Positions 51,983-59,806 are shown, counted from the first letter of the stretch. The stretch is DNA of 64,000 bases from Lachnospiraceae bacterium AD3010 (GCA_000622025.1 KK211388.1:62001-126000); one strand, 5' to 3'. Program-made: numbers and translations. Notes: generated from the sequence alone by a model not told the origin.

Positions 51983-53260
51983 TTAAGGCAATATGATCCC
52001 TAAATTGTTCTGCTCAATGTTTACTTCTGTCTTTAACGGGGTGATGCCCTCGGATAACAGCTCTTCTTTGAAAGCGGAAATAAGAGCCGCATCCTCATAC
52101 TTATGGGCGATCTCCGCCATAAATCTTCCCTTTGGAGCGGTGATCACAAGTCCGTTCGTATTGTTGACACCGGCAACGGTATACTCTTCAACATACTCTT
52201 CGAGCCCCGGAATATCGTATCGTCCCACATAGCTTACAAGGGCAGACGGAGGCATATCCGCGATAAGCGAGTGCTTCAGATAGTACTCTGCTTTTTCATC
52301 AATACCGGGGAGCTTCTCCATTTCAATAAGGGTATCCCTTTCCTTCTTTAAGAGCTCATTCGTTGCCCCGGGATCCCTCTGCAATTTCAGCATTTCCCTT
52401 CCCTTCCGGCAAAGGGCAGCGTTGTCTTGCCCTGCATCATCCTTGGATATCACGAAGTGCAGAAACTTTGTAATAAGTGACATGCTTTCCGAAAACCCGT
52501 ACTCCGGACTTACATCACAGGTGATTCCCATATCCAGGAATTCCGGCACTTCACTCAGGCAGCGTATCAGAGCCCGGTAGTAAATAACCGCAAACCACAC
52601 GGAAGGAGAAGCATTAAGCCCACGTACTCTTTGCATGACCTTATCTCCGTCAAGGGAAAATATGCTGAAGTAATATCCTGCCTTTTTCCCTTTTTCATCT
52701 TTATTCAGTTCTTCCTCGAGGCGGCTCATCTGATACGGCTTTACTTCATCCGGAAAGCCCTTCCACTCCTTAGGGATCTCAGGAAGCTTTTCCAGAGGCT
52801 GTAAAAGCTCCTCCCCCGGCTCCGGAGGAAGGTCCGGTCTTCTGACTCCCTCCCACTTAGGATCCACGCCGTATTTATCCCATACATACTGATAGAGTAC
52901 GGAAAAGCACCAGTTAAATAAGCCCCTTCCCCCGCCAAGATTATGGGCTATGGCGAGGCAGATATCATTTCCCTTATAGTCTCCGCATATCAAATGCCCG
53001 TTCATCTCTTCGGACCCGAAGGCGGGCATTGGGGAAACAGTCTCAAAAACCGGCACTTTTAAGGGGTTTTCTTCAAGAACATAGGCACCGTTCCGGACAA
53101 CGGTCTTTTTTGCAAGATAAGGATACCGCCTCATGGTCTTCTGCACGGCAGAATCTAACACATCACCGTCCACAGGATCCTTCATACGGAACCTGTACCT
53201 CATTGTGAGCGGCCCGAAATACTTCATGGTATATAAAAGTCTGGTATTATAATCTATCAT
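51983..53260 (-). CDS. Condensation-domain-like protein with degraded active site
   Basis: 425 residues, same fold group as its neighbour (MRYRFRMKDPVDGDVLDSAV at the start; TCDVSPEYG, ADMPPSALVSYVGRYDIPGL later). The catalytic motif reads LAIAHNLGGGRGLFNW: the His is kept but the Asp of HHxxxDG is Gly. It may be a structural partner of the other protein, or use different chemistry. AGAGAG lies six bases before the ATG. The promoter is provided by repeat sequence at 53311-53340. Confidence 0.72.
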   Translation of the reverse strand: MIDYNTRLLYTMKYFGPLTMRYRFRMKDPVDGDVLDSAVQKTMRRYPYLAKKTVVRNGAYVLEENPLKVPVFETVSPMPAFGSEEMNGHLICGDYKGNDICLAIAHNLGGGRGLFNWCFSVLYQYVWDKYGVDPKWEGVRRPDLPPEPGEELLQPLEKLPEIPKEWKGFPDEVKPYQMSRLEEELNKDEKGKKAGYYFSIFSLDGDKVMQRVRGLNASPSVWFAVIYYRALIRCLSEVPEFLDMGITCDVSPEYGFSESMSLITKFLHFVISKDDAGQDNAALCRKGREMLKLQRDPGATNELLKKERDTLIEMEKLPGIDEKAEYYLKHSLIADMPPSALVSYVGRYDIPGLEEYVEEYTVAGVNNTNGLVITAPKGRFMAEIAHKYEDAALISAFKEELLSEGITPLKTEVNIEQNNLGIILP

Positions 53261-53271
53261 TGCTTACTCTC

Positions 53272-53345
53272 TTTTTTTCGCGCTACGATCCCGCTAACCT
53301 CATCCTTCGTCTTATACCAAAATTTTGCTCAGCGTGGCAAACCGT
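53272..53345. repeat. Inverted fragment of the 21.4-kb tandem repeat
   Basis: TTTCGCGCTACGATCCCGCT, CATCCTTCGTCTTATA and CAAAATTTTGCTC are the reverse complement of segments of the 200-bp units at 21.37-21.82 kb. Here the sequence forms the promoter of the acyltransferase-exporter operon. Confidence 0.7.
53311..53340 (-). promoter_or_regulatory. Repeat-borne promoter for the acyltransferase-exporter operon
   Basis: TTGCCA (53340-53335) and TATAAG (53316-53311) at 18-bp spacing on the minus strand, each 5/6 to consensus. It drives leftward toward the ATG at 53260. In the 21-kb units the equivalent -10 reads CATAAG, so this copy seems better tuned. Confidence 0.6.
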
Positions 53346-53424
53346 CTGTCAGATGTCATCCTGAGGAGCGAAAGCGACGAAGGATCTTTTTTCGGGGCAC
53401 TGCCGCGCTTAGCGGCCTACTCCT

Positions 53425-53644
53425 GTCATCCTGAGCGAAGCGACGCATATCTCACATCGAAGATGTGGGATGCCGCCCCGGCGAGGTTTATCCCACATCG
53501 CAGATGTGGGATGCCGCCCCGGCGAGGGGCGCTGCGTGCCAGTGGCACGCGTTTAGCGCGGACCGAGTCGGGAGACGAGACGCGAAGCAACAGTAAGGAT
53601 CTTTCCAAGTGTTTTAAAAGATTCTTCGCTTCGCTCAGAATGAC
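53425..53644. repeat. Composite inverted-repeat element, long copy (c)
   Basis: 220 bp from GTCATCCTGAGCGAAGCG to CGCTTCGCTCAGAATGAC, inverse of copy (b). It includes two ATC(C/T)CACATC/GATGTGGGAT hairpins, the GCCAGTGGCACGC palindrome and GACGCGAAGCAACAG. A further half element (GTCATCCTGAGGAGCGAAAG) precedes it at 53356. Confidence 0.85.
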
Positions 53645-53701
53645 ATTGTATAGTCTCATAATGACATTGTATAGTTTAATAATGACATTGTGCAATCTAG
53701 G
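53639..53701. repeat. Three 21-bp tandem repeats at the other element end
   Basis: Three consecutive units of AATGACATTGTATAGTNTNAT (third divergent), starting from the terminal AATGAC of copy (c). It is the mirror of the 22-bp expansion at copy (b), but at the opposite end of the element. Confidence 0.75.
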
Positions 53702-53786
53702 AATGACCCAAACTTAACTGCATTGCAAAGCCTGCCCGACTACTTATTATAGCATACTACAACCACGGATAAAGACCTTAAACGGT

Positions 53787-53816
53787 TTGCACTCTCTATG
53801 CCGAATCATCTATAAT
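53787..53816 (+). promoter_or_regulatory. Promoter before a 20-codon ORF
   Basis: TATAAT (53811-53816) with a weak TTGCAC (53787-53792) at 18 bp, followed by AAGGAGG and an ATG at 53860. Confidence 0.5.
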
Positions 53817-53859
53817 TACAGAAATATGATTTTGTATAAATATCAAGGAGGTTGTAAAA

Positions 53860-53922
53860 ATGGATGGATACAAAGTAACAAACCTTATAGGTACGCCTTC
53901 GGATCCGGAAGCCAGCATATGA
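53860..53922 (+). pseudogene. Truncated small gene, dodecin-like N terminus
   Basis: A perfect AAGGAGG, eight bases before ATG, opens a 20-codon frame reading MDGYKVTNLIGTPSDPEASI then TGA. KVTNLIGT resembles the first strand of dodecins (KVxELVGTS), small flavin-binding proteins of about 70 residues, but the remainder is missing in all frames. Probably a remnant retaining its promoter and ribosome site; a genuine short peptide cannot be excluded. Confidence 0.35.
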
Positions 53923-54009
53923 TGGACTATACCCTGTATTGGAGGTAATTGCTGTTCCCGCTCCCGGATCAAGGAGTCAGGGGAACGGTTCAAATGTCGT
54001 AAAGCTAGT

Positions 54010-54064
54010 GTCATTCTGAGCGAAGCGAAGAATCTTTTATAACCGATTGGAAAAGATCCTTCGC
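54010..54064. repeat. Half copy of the intergenic repeat
   Basis: GTCATTCTGAGCGAAGCG followed by AAGAATCTTTTATAACCGAT and AAGATCCTTCGCG. The 842 bp between the acyltransferase gene and the 815-residue protein hold only repeat copies and the truncated small ORF. Confidence 0.7.
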
Positions 54065-54101
54065 GTACAGGATACTGTACTGAAAAAGGGCGTATGGCAT
54101 T

Positions 54102-56549
54102 TTAAGATAAATGGATCTTTCTCCCCTTTGATAAACTGTTACTGCGATTATGTTTGATCTCAGTATTTACCGGATTATTCTGTTTCGGGTTCTTTCCTTC
54201 TTTTACGAGAAGTGTATCGAGAGAGGTGTGTTTTACATAAACAGATTTACTCCGCGCCCTCCCGGGGGCTTGTTTTACAGTATTCTCTGCAGGGTTAAGC
54301 GGCTGCCCGGTCTTTTCAAGATAAGCTTTCTCGACCAGGGCACTGATGGCGGCAAATCTGTCCTTTCTTGTCTTTTCTGCATTACGGGCCATTTTCTCCG
54401 CTCTCGTCGATCTTGCTGTCCCGAAGAATCCTTTGTATTTATCCAGGGGCTTAAGATCCGTCGTTATATCGGAAACATTGACAAACAGCTTTCCGCCCTT
54501 ATCCTTCTGGATATTTGCTATGGAAAGCTGATGTCTGCCGCTTGTTGCAAGCATAGCGATATCAGCCTTCAGTTCATCATTATCCGAAGGTGTGATACCG
54601 TACTTATCCTTAAGGACATCCCTTATTGGCTTTCCGTCACAGTATATACAATCAGGAATGTCTTTTATTCCCATTTTCGTATATATTTTATTGTCAAAAA
54701 CATCCCGGTTCATAAGCGGCTCTAATTCCTGCCAATAGTACCTGAGACCGGCAGAAATATCGTTCTTATTAAGTCCGTTCTTCCGGTGTCTGTAGAGCTG
54801 CATTATGTCTTCGGGTTTATAGATATCACTCCCTTCATATTTTGTTTTTATACCGATCCTGATCTCATCCGCTTTACATCTGCAGTCCAGCATTTCATTC
54901 GTAAGAGGATTCATTTTGAATATCTCGCTTTTAGCTATCTGACCGAACAATGATCTGTTTCCTGCCTGTACTGCAAGCTTCTTTATACTCATTTTCTCCC
55001 AGAGAGGATCATTATCCGACAATATCCTTATATGCCCGCCTGAGATATCATCGCCTAACCTGGACTTTGCGGATTTATCAGTCAGATCTCCCTCACGAAG
55101 TATGTTTACTGCGATCTTACTCTGCAGCCTCTCTACTCTTTTCCAGGCTGCCTCCATTTCGTCTTCCTTTATGAGTCCTTTCATGGATTCCGCAAAGGAG
55201 TTCTTCTGCATTGACATTATCCGGTCGGCAGTAGATCTCCGCATCACGAGCATATTGTCGGGCCCTGCCATATAGCGTCTCCCGAGATCTATCCCTTCAG
55301 GATCCATATTTCCAAAGGACATATCATTGTCTATCCCGACTATGCCATTGATCTTTTTACCTGCTTCATCATAGCGCACCATAATGTTCAGATCATGTCT
55401 GTCCGTTCCGCCGCAGATATAATCAAGTGCCTGTATATCAGATGCCTGCCGGATCACCTCGGCCTCATTAAAATCTATCTCATTCTGCATCCCGTTTTTT
55501 GATATTCTGTTTTTGAACTTATTCGTGTCCACAGCATTGGCATCCTCCATGAAGACACCATTAACAGTCTTTCCGTTGATCTCTGCGGTTGAAGTCGTGG
55601 CATAGGCGATGATATTACTCATGCCAAGCATATCAGCGGTACGTGATACGGCTACATTTCTTTTTTCAATATTCGCGCCTGTGTGCATATCGCCAAGAGT
55701 CTTATTTAATGCCGGCCCCTTAATATTTTCAACTGCATCAGTCAGGAAGTCGCTAAACGCCCTGAGAAAGTTCTCCTGTTGCATCGCGTTATTTGCAATG
55801 TTTTCAGACACTCCGGCTTTTTTGAAAAAATCCTTTACTGCGGTCTCGGCATCCGTTAATAGTTTCTGCTTTGTGGCGTTTTTTTGTCTGTAGGAAACAT
55901 ATTTAAAGACAGTATCTCCAAGTGTACTAGTTCCGACTGCCTCAGCAAAAGCCTCTCTTCCCTGCCCGGTATCCAGAGCCGATAAGAGATCCTTTAGATC
56001 AGCAGGATAATCATCGTCCTCTGGCACATAATCGTGTAAATATCTGCTGATCTGGTCCGGCTGGTTTTCCACAGTGAAATAACCCTTCCGTCCATCAAGT
56101 TCGGCAGGTATCCTGGCACTCAATTCGGTACCGACTATCTTGGCTGTATTGAGGTTCTGTGCTTTAGTGCGCTGCAATCTCTTTTCGGGGTCAAATACAT
56201 CCTCCAGAGTATATCCAAGCCCCGGATTATAATTATAAAGAGCTTCGCTGCCGTCTTTTAAGAGCCCGGTGATCTCGGACATGAGCTCATTTCCGGGGTG
56301 AAGCGAATTATATTCATCGCAGATCGAAAGTACTCTGGCAAAGGACTGCCGCAGTACATCCAAAGTAGCGGCATCCGTGACAGGCTGACCCGTTTCTCTT
56401 TCCTGAGCGTACATTTCCTCAAGCATCTGGCTTAAGGAAGCTATCTCCACGTAGTGGTCAGACGCGCTCCGCACCTCTTCGCCATTTATTATCTCTGTGC
56501 GTGTTTCGCTTAAAGCAAGCTGTTTAACAAGTTCAAATAATCTCTTCAT
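54102..56549 (-). CDS. Large protein with PI3K/PI4K-like kinase catalytic loop
   Basis: 815 residues, no signal peptide or membrane segment. Centrally, ICGGTDRHDLNIMV followed by GIVGIDNDMSFG reproduces the catalytic loop (D383-R-H-x-x-N388) and the metal-binding Asp (D407/D409) of phosphatidylinositol 3/4-kinase-like enzymes; HipA-type kinases are the other family with a DRHxxN-like loop. The N-terminal 250 residues are helical; the C-terminal 110 are basic and disordered-looking (PGRARSKSVYVKHTS, HNRSNSLSKGRKIHLS). AAGG precedes the ATG. It is isolated between repeats and degraded genes, so probably acquired. Kinase activity and substrate are unproven. Confidence 0.65.
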   Translation of the reverse strand: MKRLFELVKQLALSETRTEIINGEEVRSASDHYVEIASLSQMLEEMYAQERETGQPVTDAATLDVLRQSFARVLSICDEYNSLHPGNELMSEITGLLKDGSEALYNYNPGLGYTLEDVFDPEKRLQRTKAQNLNTAKIVGTELSARIPAELDGRKGYFTVENQPDQISRYLHDYVPEDDDYPADLKDLLSALDTGQGREAFAEAVGTSTLGDTVFKYVSYRQKNATKQKLLTDAETAVKDFFKKAGVSENIANNAMQQENFLRAFSDFLTDAVENIKGPALNKTLGDMHTGANIEKRNVAVSRTADMLGMSNIIAYATTSTAEINGKTVNGVFMEDANAVDTNKFKNRISKNGMQNEIDFNEAEVIRQASDIQALDYICGGTDRHDLNIMVRYDEAGKKINGIVGIDNDMSFGNMDPEGIDLGRRYMAGPDNMLVMRRSTADRIMSMQKNSFAESMKGLIKEDEMEAAWKRVERLQSKIAVNILREGDLTDKSAKSRLGDDISGGHIRILSDNDPLWEKMSIKKLAVQAGNRSLFGQIAKSEIFKMNPLTNEMLDCRCKADEIRIGIKTKYEGSDIYKPEDIMQLYRHRKNGLNKNDISAGLRYYWQELEPLMNRDVFDNKIYTKMGIKDIPDCIYCDGKPIRDVLKDKYGITPSDNDELKADIAMLATSGRHQLSIANIQKDKGGKLFVNVSDITTDLKPLDKYKGFFGTARSTRAEKMARNAEKTRKDRFAAISALVEKAYLEKTGQPLNPAENTVKQAPGRARSKSVYVKHTSLDTLLVKEGKNPKQNNPVNTEIKHNRSNSLSKGRKIHLS

Positions 56550-56739
56550 AAGCCTTCACCATTAGCTCAATATTTTCTATCCTGATTATATATACAGTTC
56601 AAAATTAAAAAAGAGCCTGTCATAGGTAAAAAAGGAAGAGGATATACCGAAGCTCGTGGAAGCACAAAATCAATAGGTTTTACCTATATTTAAGGGATAT
56701 TTAATGAAGTGAACACATTTTTTTATAGATTGTTTCCTG

Positions 56740-57228
56740 TCACGCCTCGAACTTGTAGCGCATGCCACGGACATTACATAGCCGTGATCTGTTGTGATCA
56801 GCCTTGAAACACTTTGATTTATCTGAGTGTTCCATCATGATCTGACTTAATCCTCCCTGATTGGTTTTAACAATCCTTAAAACCTGCGGTAGTTTTTGTG
56901 GTAGTATGGAATATCGATTTGGATTGTGGTAGTTTTGCATTTTATCGTCCGAGATGGACAACAGCTTACAATAATGAGACCATGATAATTTTCCAGACAC
57001 TGCCTGGAATTTTGGATAGCAGATGTATACAGTGATCTCCCCAATTATCCAGAATATTGCCACCAGTGCCTGATTAACCTGTACAGGAACAGCCTTTCTT
57101 GATTGTACCAGAATATCGCCCATCTCCGAAATAGTATAGGAAATAACATCATACCTTGCATCTATAATCTCATTCATGCCTTTGATGCTCACATACAAAG
57201 TGTATTCTTTTTCATCAGATTTACTCAC
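56740..57228 (-). pseudogene. Degraded DUF1016-like (YhcG) fragment fused to repeat sequence
   Basis: 162 codons. The first half has pieces of a DUF1016 N-terminal region (SRKAVPVQVNQALVAIFWII, then LSWSHYCKLLSISDD) joined by an internal deletion; full proteins are about 330-350 residues with a C-terminal PDDEXK nuclease domain, absent here. The last 65 codons lie in a 205-bp sequence duplicated at 57939-58142, so the tail is not native. Non-functional in all likelihood. Confidence 0.6.
56742..56947. repeat. 205-bp direct repeat, copy 1
   Basis: Begins ACGCCTCGAACTTGTAGCGC and ends at TAGTTTTGCATTTTATC. Copy 2 at 57939-58142 is in the same orientation and differs by scattered substitutions and small indels. 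The type I toxin locus lies between the copies. Confidence 0.85.
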
Positions 57229-57352
57229 AAAAATCAGCTTCTTTAAATTTACTTAAGATGCTGTTCCAAAAGCATTTCTGATATCAGATATTTTTCCAAG
57301 AAACGGTATTACCGACAACGACATCTTTCTAATACAAAATTATTTTTATCCA

Positions 57353-57381
57353 TTGAACATATGTTCCCCTTTTGCTATAAT
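57353..57381 (+). promoter_or_regulatory. Toxin mRNA promoter
   Basis: TTGAAC (57353-57358) and TATAAT (57376-57381), 17-bp spacing. The predicted start (about 57388) is immediately before GGTGCTGCC, which pairs with the 3' end of the transcript. Confidence 0.7.
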
Positions 57382-57525
57382 CCCTTTATGGGTGCTGCCT
57401 GAACGGTAAGCGGTTCCCCGGTCGCTGATGCGCACAGCGCATCAAAGCGCTCCCGAAAAACGTCCACTGGACGTTTTTCCCTTTCGCCGGATATTATCCG
57501 AGGTCATCTCTCAGGGGGTGATTTT

Positions 57526-57561
57526 ATGAGAAATCTTAGAAAGGGTGCTTTAAGCACATAA
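57526..57561 (+). CDS. Leader peptide overlapping the toxin start
   Basis: An 11-codon frame MRNLRKGALST with a strong AGGGGGTG ribosome site. Its TAA overlaps the toxin ATG (TAATG), so translation of the leader would carry ribosomes to the toxin, as mok does for hok. Confidence 0.55.
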   Translation: MRNLRKGALST

Positions 57562-57692
57562 TGAGGATTGCCATTATCGTGGAGCTTATAGGTATTGCAG
57601 TCACCGTTATCAGTATTATCGTGACGGTCATCAGTATCTATACCACGAGAAAAAACAATAATCAAAAGAGCAACCGCCCCAAGCCAAGGTGA
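57561..57692 (+). CDS. Small hydrophobic toxin-like peptide
   Basis: 43 residues: MRIAIIVELIGIAVTVISII starts a single membrane helix (about 3-27), followed by a basic tail (TTRKNNNQKSNRPKPR). This is the build of Fst/TxpA-type membrane toxins. It lacks its own good ribosome site and depends on the leader peptide. An antisense RNA overlaps its last codons and 3' UTR. Confidence 0.65.
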   Translation: MRIAIIVELIGIAVTVISIIVTVISIYTTRKNNNQKSNRPKPR

Positions 57693-57754
57693 TGGTTGCT
57701 CATTTGAGTATCATATAAACTAAGGTGAACCGTTTACTGGCAGCACCTTTTTAT
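57664..57754 (-). ncRNA. Antisense antitoxin RNA
   Basis: Predicted from about 57754 to 57664 (about 90 nt) on the minus strand. It has its own promoter, and ends in a hairpin with arms GAGCAACC / GGTTGCTC (57701-57694 and 57675-57668) followed by TTTTG. It is fully complementary to the toxin 3' end, as RatA is to txpA. Confidence 0.6.
57722..57752 (+). terminator. Terminator of the toxin mRNA
   Basis: AAGGTG / CACCTT stem followed by TTTT; the loop contains the sequence that pairs with the mRNA 5' end. Confidence 0.5.
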
Positions 57755-57760
57755 GTCCAT

Positions 57761-57789
57761 ATCTTAAGTCTTTTGGCTAGTTTTGTCAA
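57761..57789 (-). promoter_or_regulatory. Antitoxin RNA promoter
   Basis: TTGACA (57789-57784) and TAAGAT (57766-57761), 17-bp spacing on the minus strand. The perfect -35 suggests strong expression, as expected for an antitoxin RNA. Confidence 0.65.
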
Positions 57790-57938
57790 ATTCCATTTTC
57801 ACTTTTGCTGTCAAGCTACGAAAATCTCCAATACATGTCAATTCGGTCGACACTGTTGACCAAATCTACGGATATCTGATATAAAATGTACGACACTGGT
57901 TTAGACCAGGTCTTTATTATTCTGGTGTAACCTACCCT

Positions 57939-58142
57939 ACGCCTCAAACTTATAGCGCATACCACGGACTTTACATAGCCGTGATCTGTTGTGATCAGCC
58001 TTGAAACACTTTGATTTATCTGAGTGTTCCATCATGATCTGACTTAATCTTCCTTAAGTGGTTTTATTGCTCCTTAAAACCTGCGGTAGTTTTTGTGGTA
58101 GTATGGAAATCGATTTGGATTATGGTAGTTTTGCTTTTTATC
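57939..58142. repeat. 205-bp direct repeat, copy 2
   Basis: Begins ACGCCTCAAACTTATAGCGC; same orientation as copy 1 at 56742-56947. It abuts the end of the AlbA-type gene fragment. Confidence 0.85.
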
Positions 58143-58799
58143 CACGAATATATTTCTGTTTGCTACTATTCGGCTTGTCCGGTATCGTTCTTTTAAGTCT
58201 GCCGGTTTTCAGCAACGGTTTTAAAATATTGTCTGAGAAATAATTTCTGGAACTGATACCGCAAAACTCCTGCATCTCATTTCTGGATTTTGCTTCAGAA
58301 CAAAAATCGAGTAGGTCTGCTATTTTTTCGACATCAAGCTTAACTGTCACGACTTGCCCACTGACTTGTCCACTGACTTGCCCACCATCCTGTGTCCCGC
58401 CAGCGTACACAACTTCACCAACTTCAACAGGTGAAGTTCCCGGTCCCACTTTTGTCATTGGCCGCTTCCGAGCTCATCTGCAAGCCCGATTTCTCTAAAA
58501 ATCTTTGAAATTGTAGGATTTTTGGGAAACGGCTTAAAATCACGGATATTCAACGCACCTAAACCATGCGCCCTATTCCCATTCTCAATTAATATCCTGT
58601 CCTTCTCAATCACCATTTTAGCGATATATCCGTTACTATAATCGCGGTGAGCCAAACTGTTAGAGATAATCTCCCGCAGAATAGCATCTCTGGCGCTGAC
58701 ACTCTGAATTCCATCCAATACATGGAGATCGTTTAAGTGTTTCTGACCGAAGTCAAACATACGATCATAGGTATGTAAAATTTTGCTTGACATTTGCAC
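58138..58799 (-). pseudogene. 3' remnant of an AlbA/Schlafen-type ATP-binding regulator
   Basis: Two frames. The upstream one (58799-58455) encodes DARDAILREIISNSLAHRDYS-like HATPase_c_4 sequence (AILREIISNSLAHRDYSNGY; NPTISKIFREIGLADELGSG). The downstream one (58458-58138) encodes a winged-helix tail (QVSGQVSGQVVTVKLDVEKI; MQEFCGISSRNYFSDNILKP). Normally these are one protein of 400-500 residues behind an N-terminal AlbA_2 domain, which is missing here; the frames meet at an ATGA overlap after a deletion. Transcription and function are unlikely. Confidence 0.65.
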
Positions 58800-59562
58800 A
58801 ACACTTTACATCATTTCAAAACCGGAAACTGGCTTTTTGGTTAAAGCGAGGGGCGCAATGCGTCCACTGGACGCATGCTTTGCGCCGACCGGAGCGGAGC
58901 GGAGACAGGCTTCCCCCCTATAAAAAACCACAAACATAATCCATCACTTCCTTTCCATTTTTCATATGATCATCACTCCGGTTTCCGATCCTGAATGCCA
59001 AAAAAACAAGAAAAATAAAACCTCGCCCTAAGCCCCGGAAAACTTTCTGGATTACCTCCAGCCGATCCTGAGATTTAAAACAAAAACGACGCTCTCCGAT
59101 TAGCAATTCCGGCAAGCGACATTCGTCAAAACCTATGGTTATCATATTCAGTTTTCCGGATAGAAAAACGGGGTAGCCGCGAAGCGGCGCAGGGTTTATC
59201 CCACATCTTTGATGTGGGATGCCTCCCCGGCGAGGGGCAACGCCCCTGTCGATGACCGAAGGTCATCTGCCCTCCGCAGGGTGCTGCGTGCCAGTGGCAC
59301 GCGTTTAGCACCGACCGAAGCGAAGCGGAGACCCCTCGGAGAGCGCAATTTGCATAGGGAGCTTGCTCCCTATGTATAATTGCGCCCTTACAGGAACAGA
59401 TTTTTACTTTTCTAAGTTCTGAAGCCCCATACCCATGAAGCTGCGTCAATAGCAATCTTATAACGAGCAGAAAGCGAAACGTATGCGAGTTTAACTTTGA
59501 CAGACCGGCGATAATAAGATAATTCAAAAGATTATTCCCTTTGTTAAGTATTTCAAACATTC
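58800..59562. other. Gene-poor stretch with palindromes and repeat fragments
   Basis: No gene I can support. Frames at 58918-59145 and 59126-59560 (minus) run through repeats and lack ribosome sites or family signals. It contains the palindrome ATGCGTCCACTGGACGCAT (58854-58872 region), one ATCCCACATC/GATGTGGGAT hairpin with CCCCGGCGAGG (about 59190-59236), and a GTGCCAGTGGCAC palindrome near 59290, so parts of the composite repeat are scattered here. Confidence 0.6.
59343..59385. repeat. Long two-tier hairpin
   Basis: Outer arms GCGCAATT / AATTGCGC and inner arms CATAGGGAGC / GCTCCCTATG with a two-base loop; no T tract. Possibly a structured RNA end or a replication/recombination signal; no gene boundary nearby explains it. 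Confidence 0.6.
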
Positions 59563-59673
59563 TTATCGCCTCGCCGTTTCCCTGATAGAACCATTTCGTT
59601 CTGTATGGGGATACCCGGGCTTATCCTCGGCTGGATTCTTACGGGGACGACCTCTTTTCCTTGGCTCTGGCAT
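59563..59673 (-). pseudogene. AT-hook-like fragment
   Basis: 36 codons starting MPEPRKRGRPRKNPAEDKPG, containing an AT-hook core RGRPRK. The frame upstream (59774-59553, reading SVEEINDINDDFPETADHAP) meets it in a different frame, so this looks like the frameshifted end of a short DNA-binding or transposon-accessory protein. Confidence 0.35.
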
Positions 59674-59806
59674 AGATAATCCTGATGTTCCGGAGCATGG
59701 TCTGCCGTTTCCGGAAAATCATCGTTGATATCATTGATTTCCTCTACACTCAGCCTCTTCCTGAAATAAGTCAAATGTATGATATCAGGATCTGTTCACA
59801 GGTAAA

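Larger units (their letters stand above)
57388..57752 (+). ncRNA. Type I toxin mRNA with long-range 5'-3' pairing
   Basis: Predicted transcript of about 365 nt. The 5' end (GGTGCTGCC, 57391-57399, and GGTAAGCGGTT shortly after) is complementary to the 3' end (AACCGTTTACTGGCAGCACC, 57728-57747). The long leader holds hairpins GATGCGC-ACA-GCGCATC (57427-57443) and arms AAAAACGTCCA / TGGACGTTTTT (57456-57478). Such closed, translationally inert mRNAs are typical of type I toxins. Confidence 0.6.

Noticed and set aside
50762-53260. A nonribosomal peptide synthetase
   Set aside because: Only stand-alone condensation-like folds occur; no adenylation, carrier or thioesterase domain is visible in the window.
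53426-53717. Protein-coding frames through the repeats at 53.4 kb (both strands) and their equivalents at 8.6, 21.4 and 47.1 kb
   Set aside because: Their translations are the familiar repeat-derived phrases (VILSEAKNL, CHPERS), shared between copies in both orientations; no ribosome site or family support.
58918-59145. 75-codon minus-strand frame
   Set aside because: No ribosome site, no recognisable family, and it sits in a stretch of degraded and repeated sequence.
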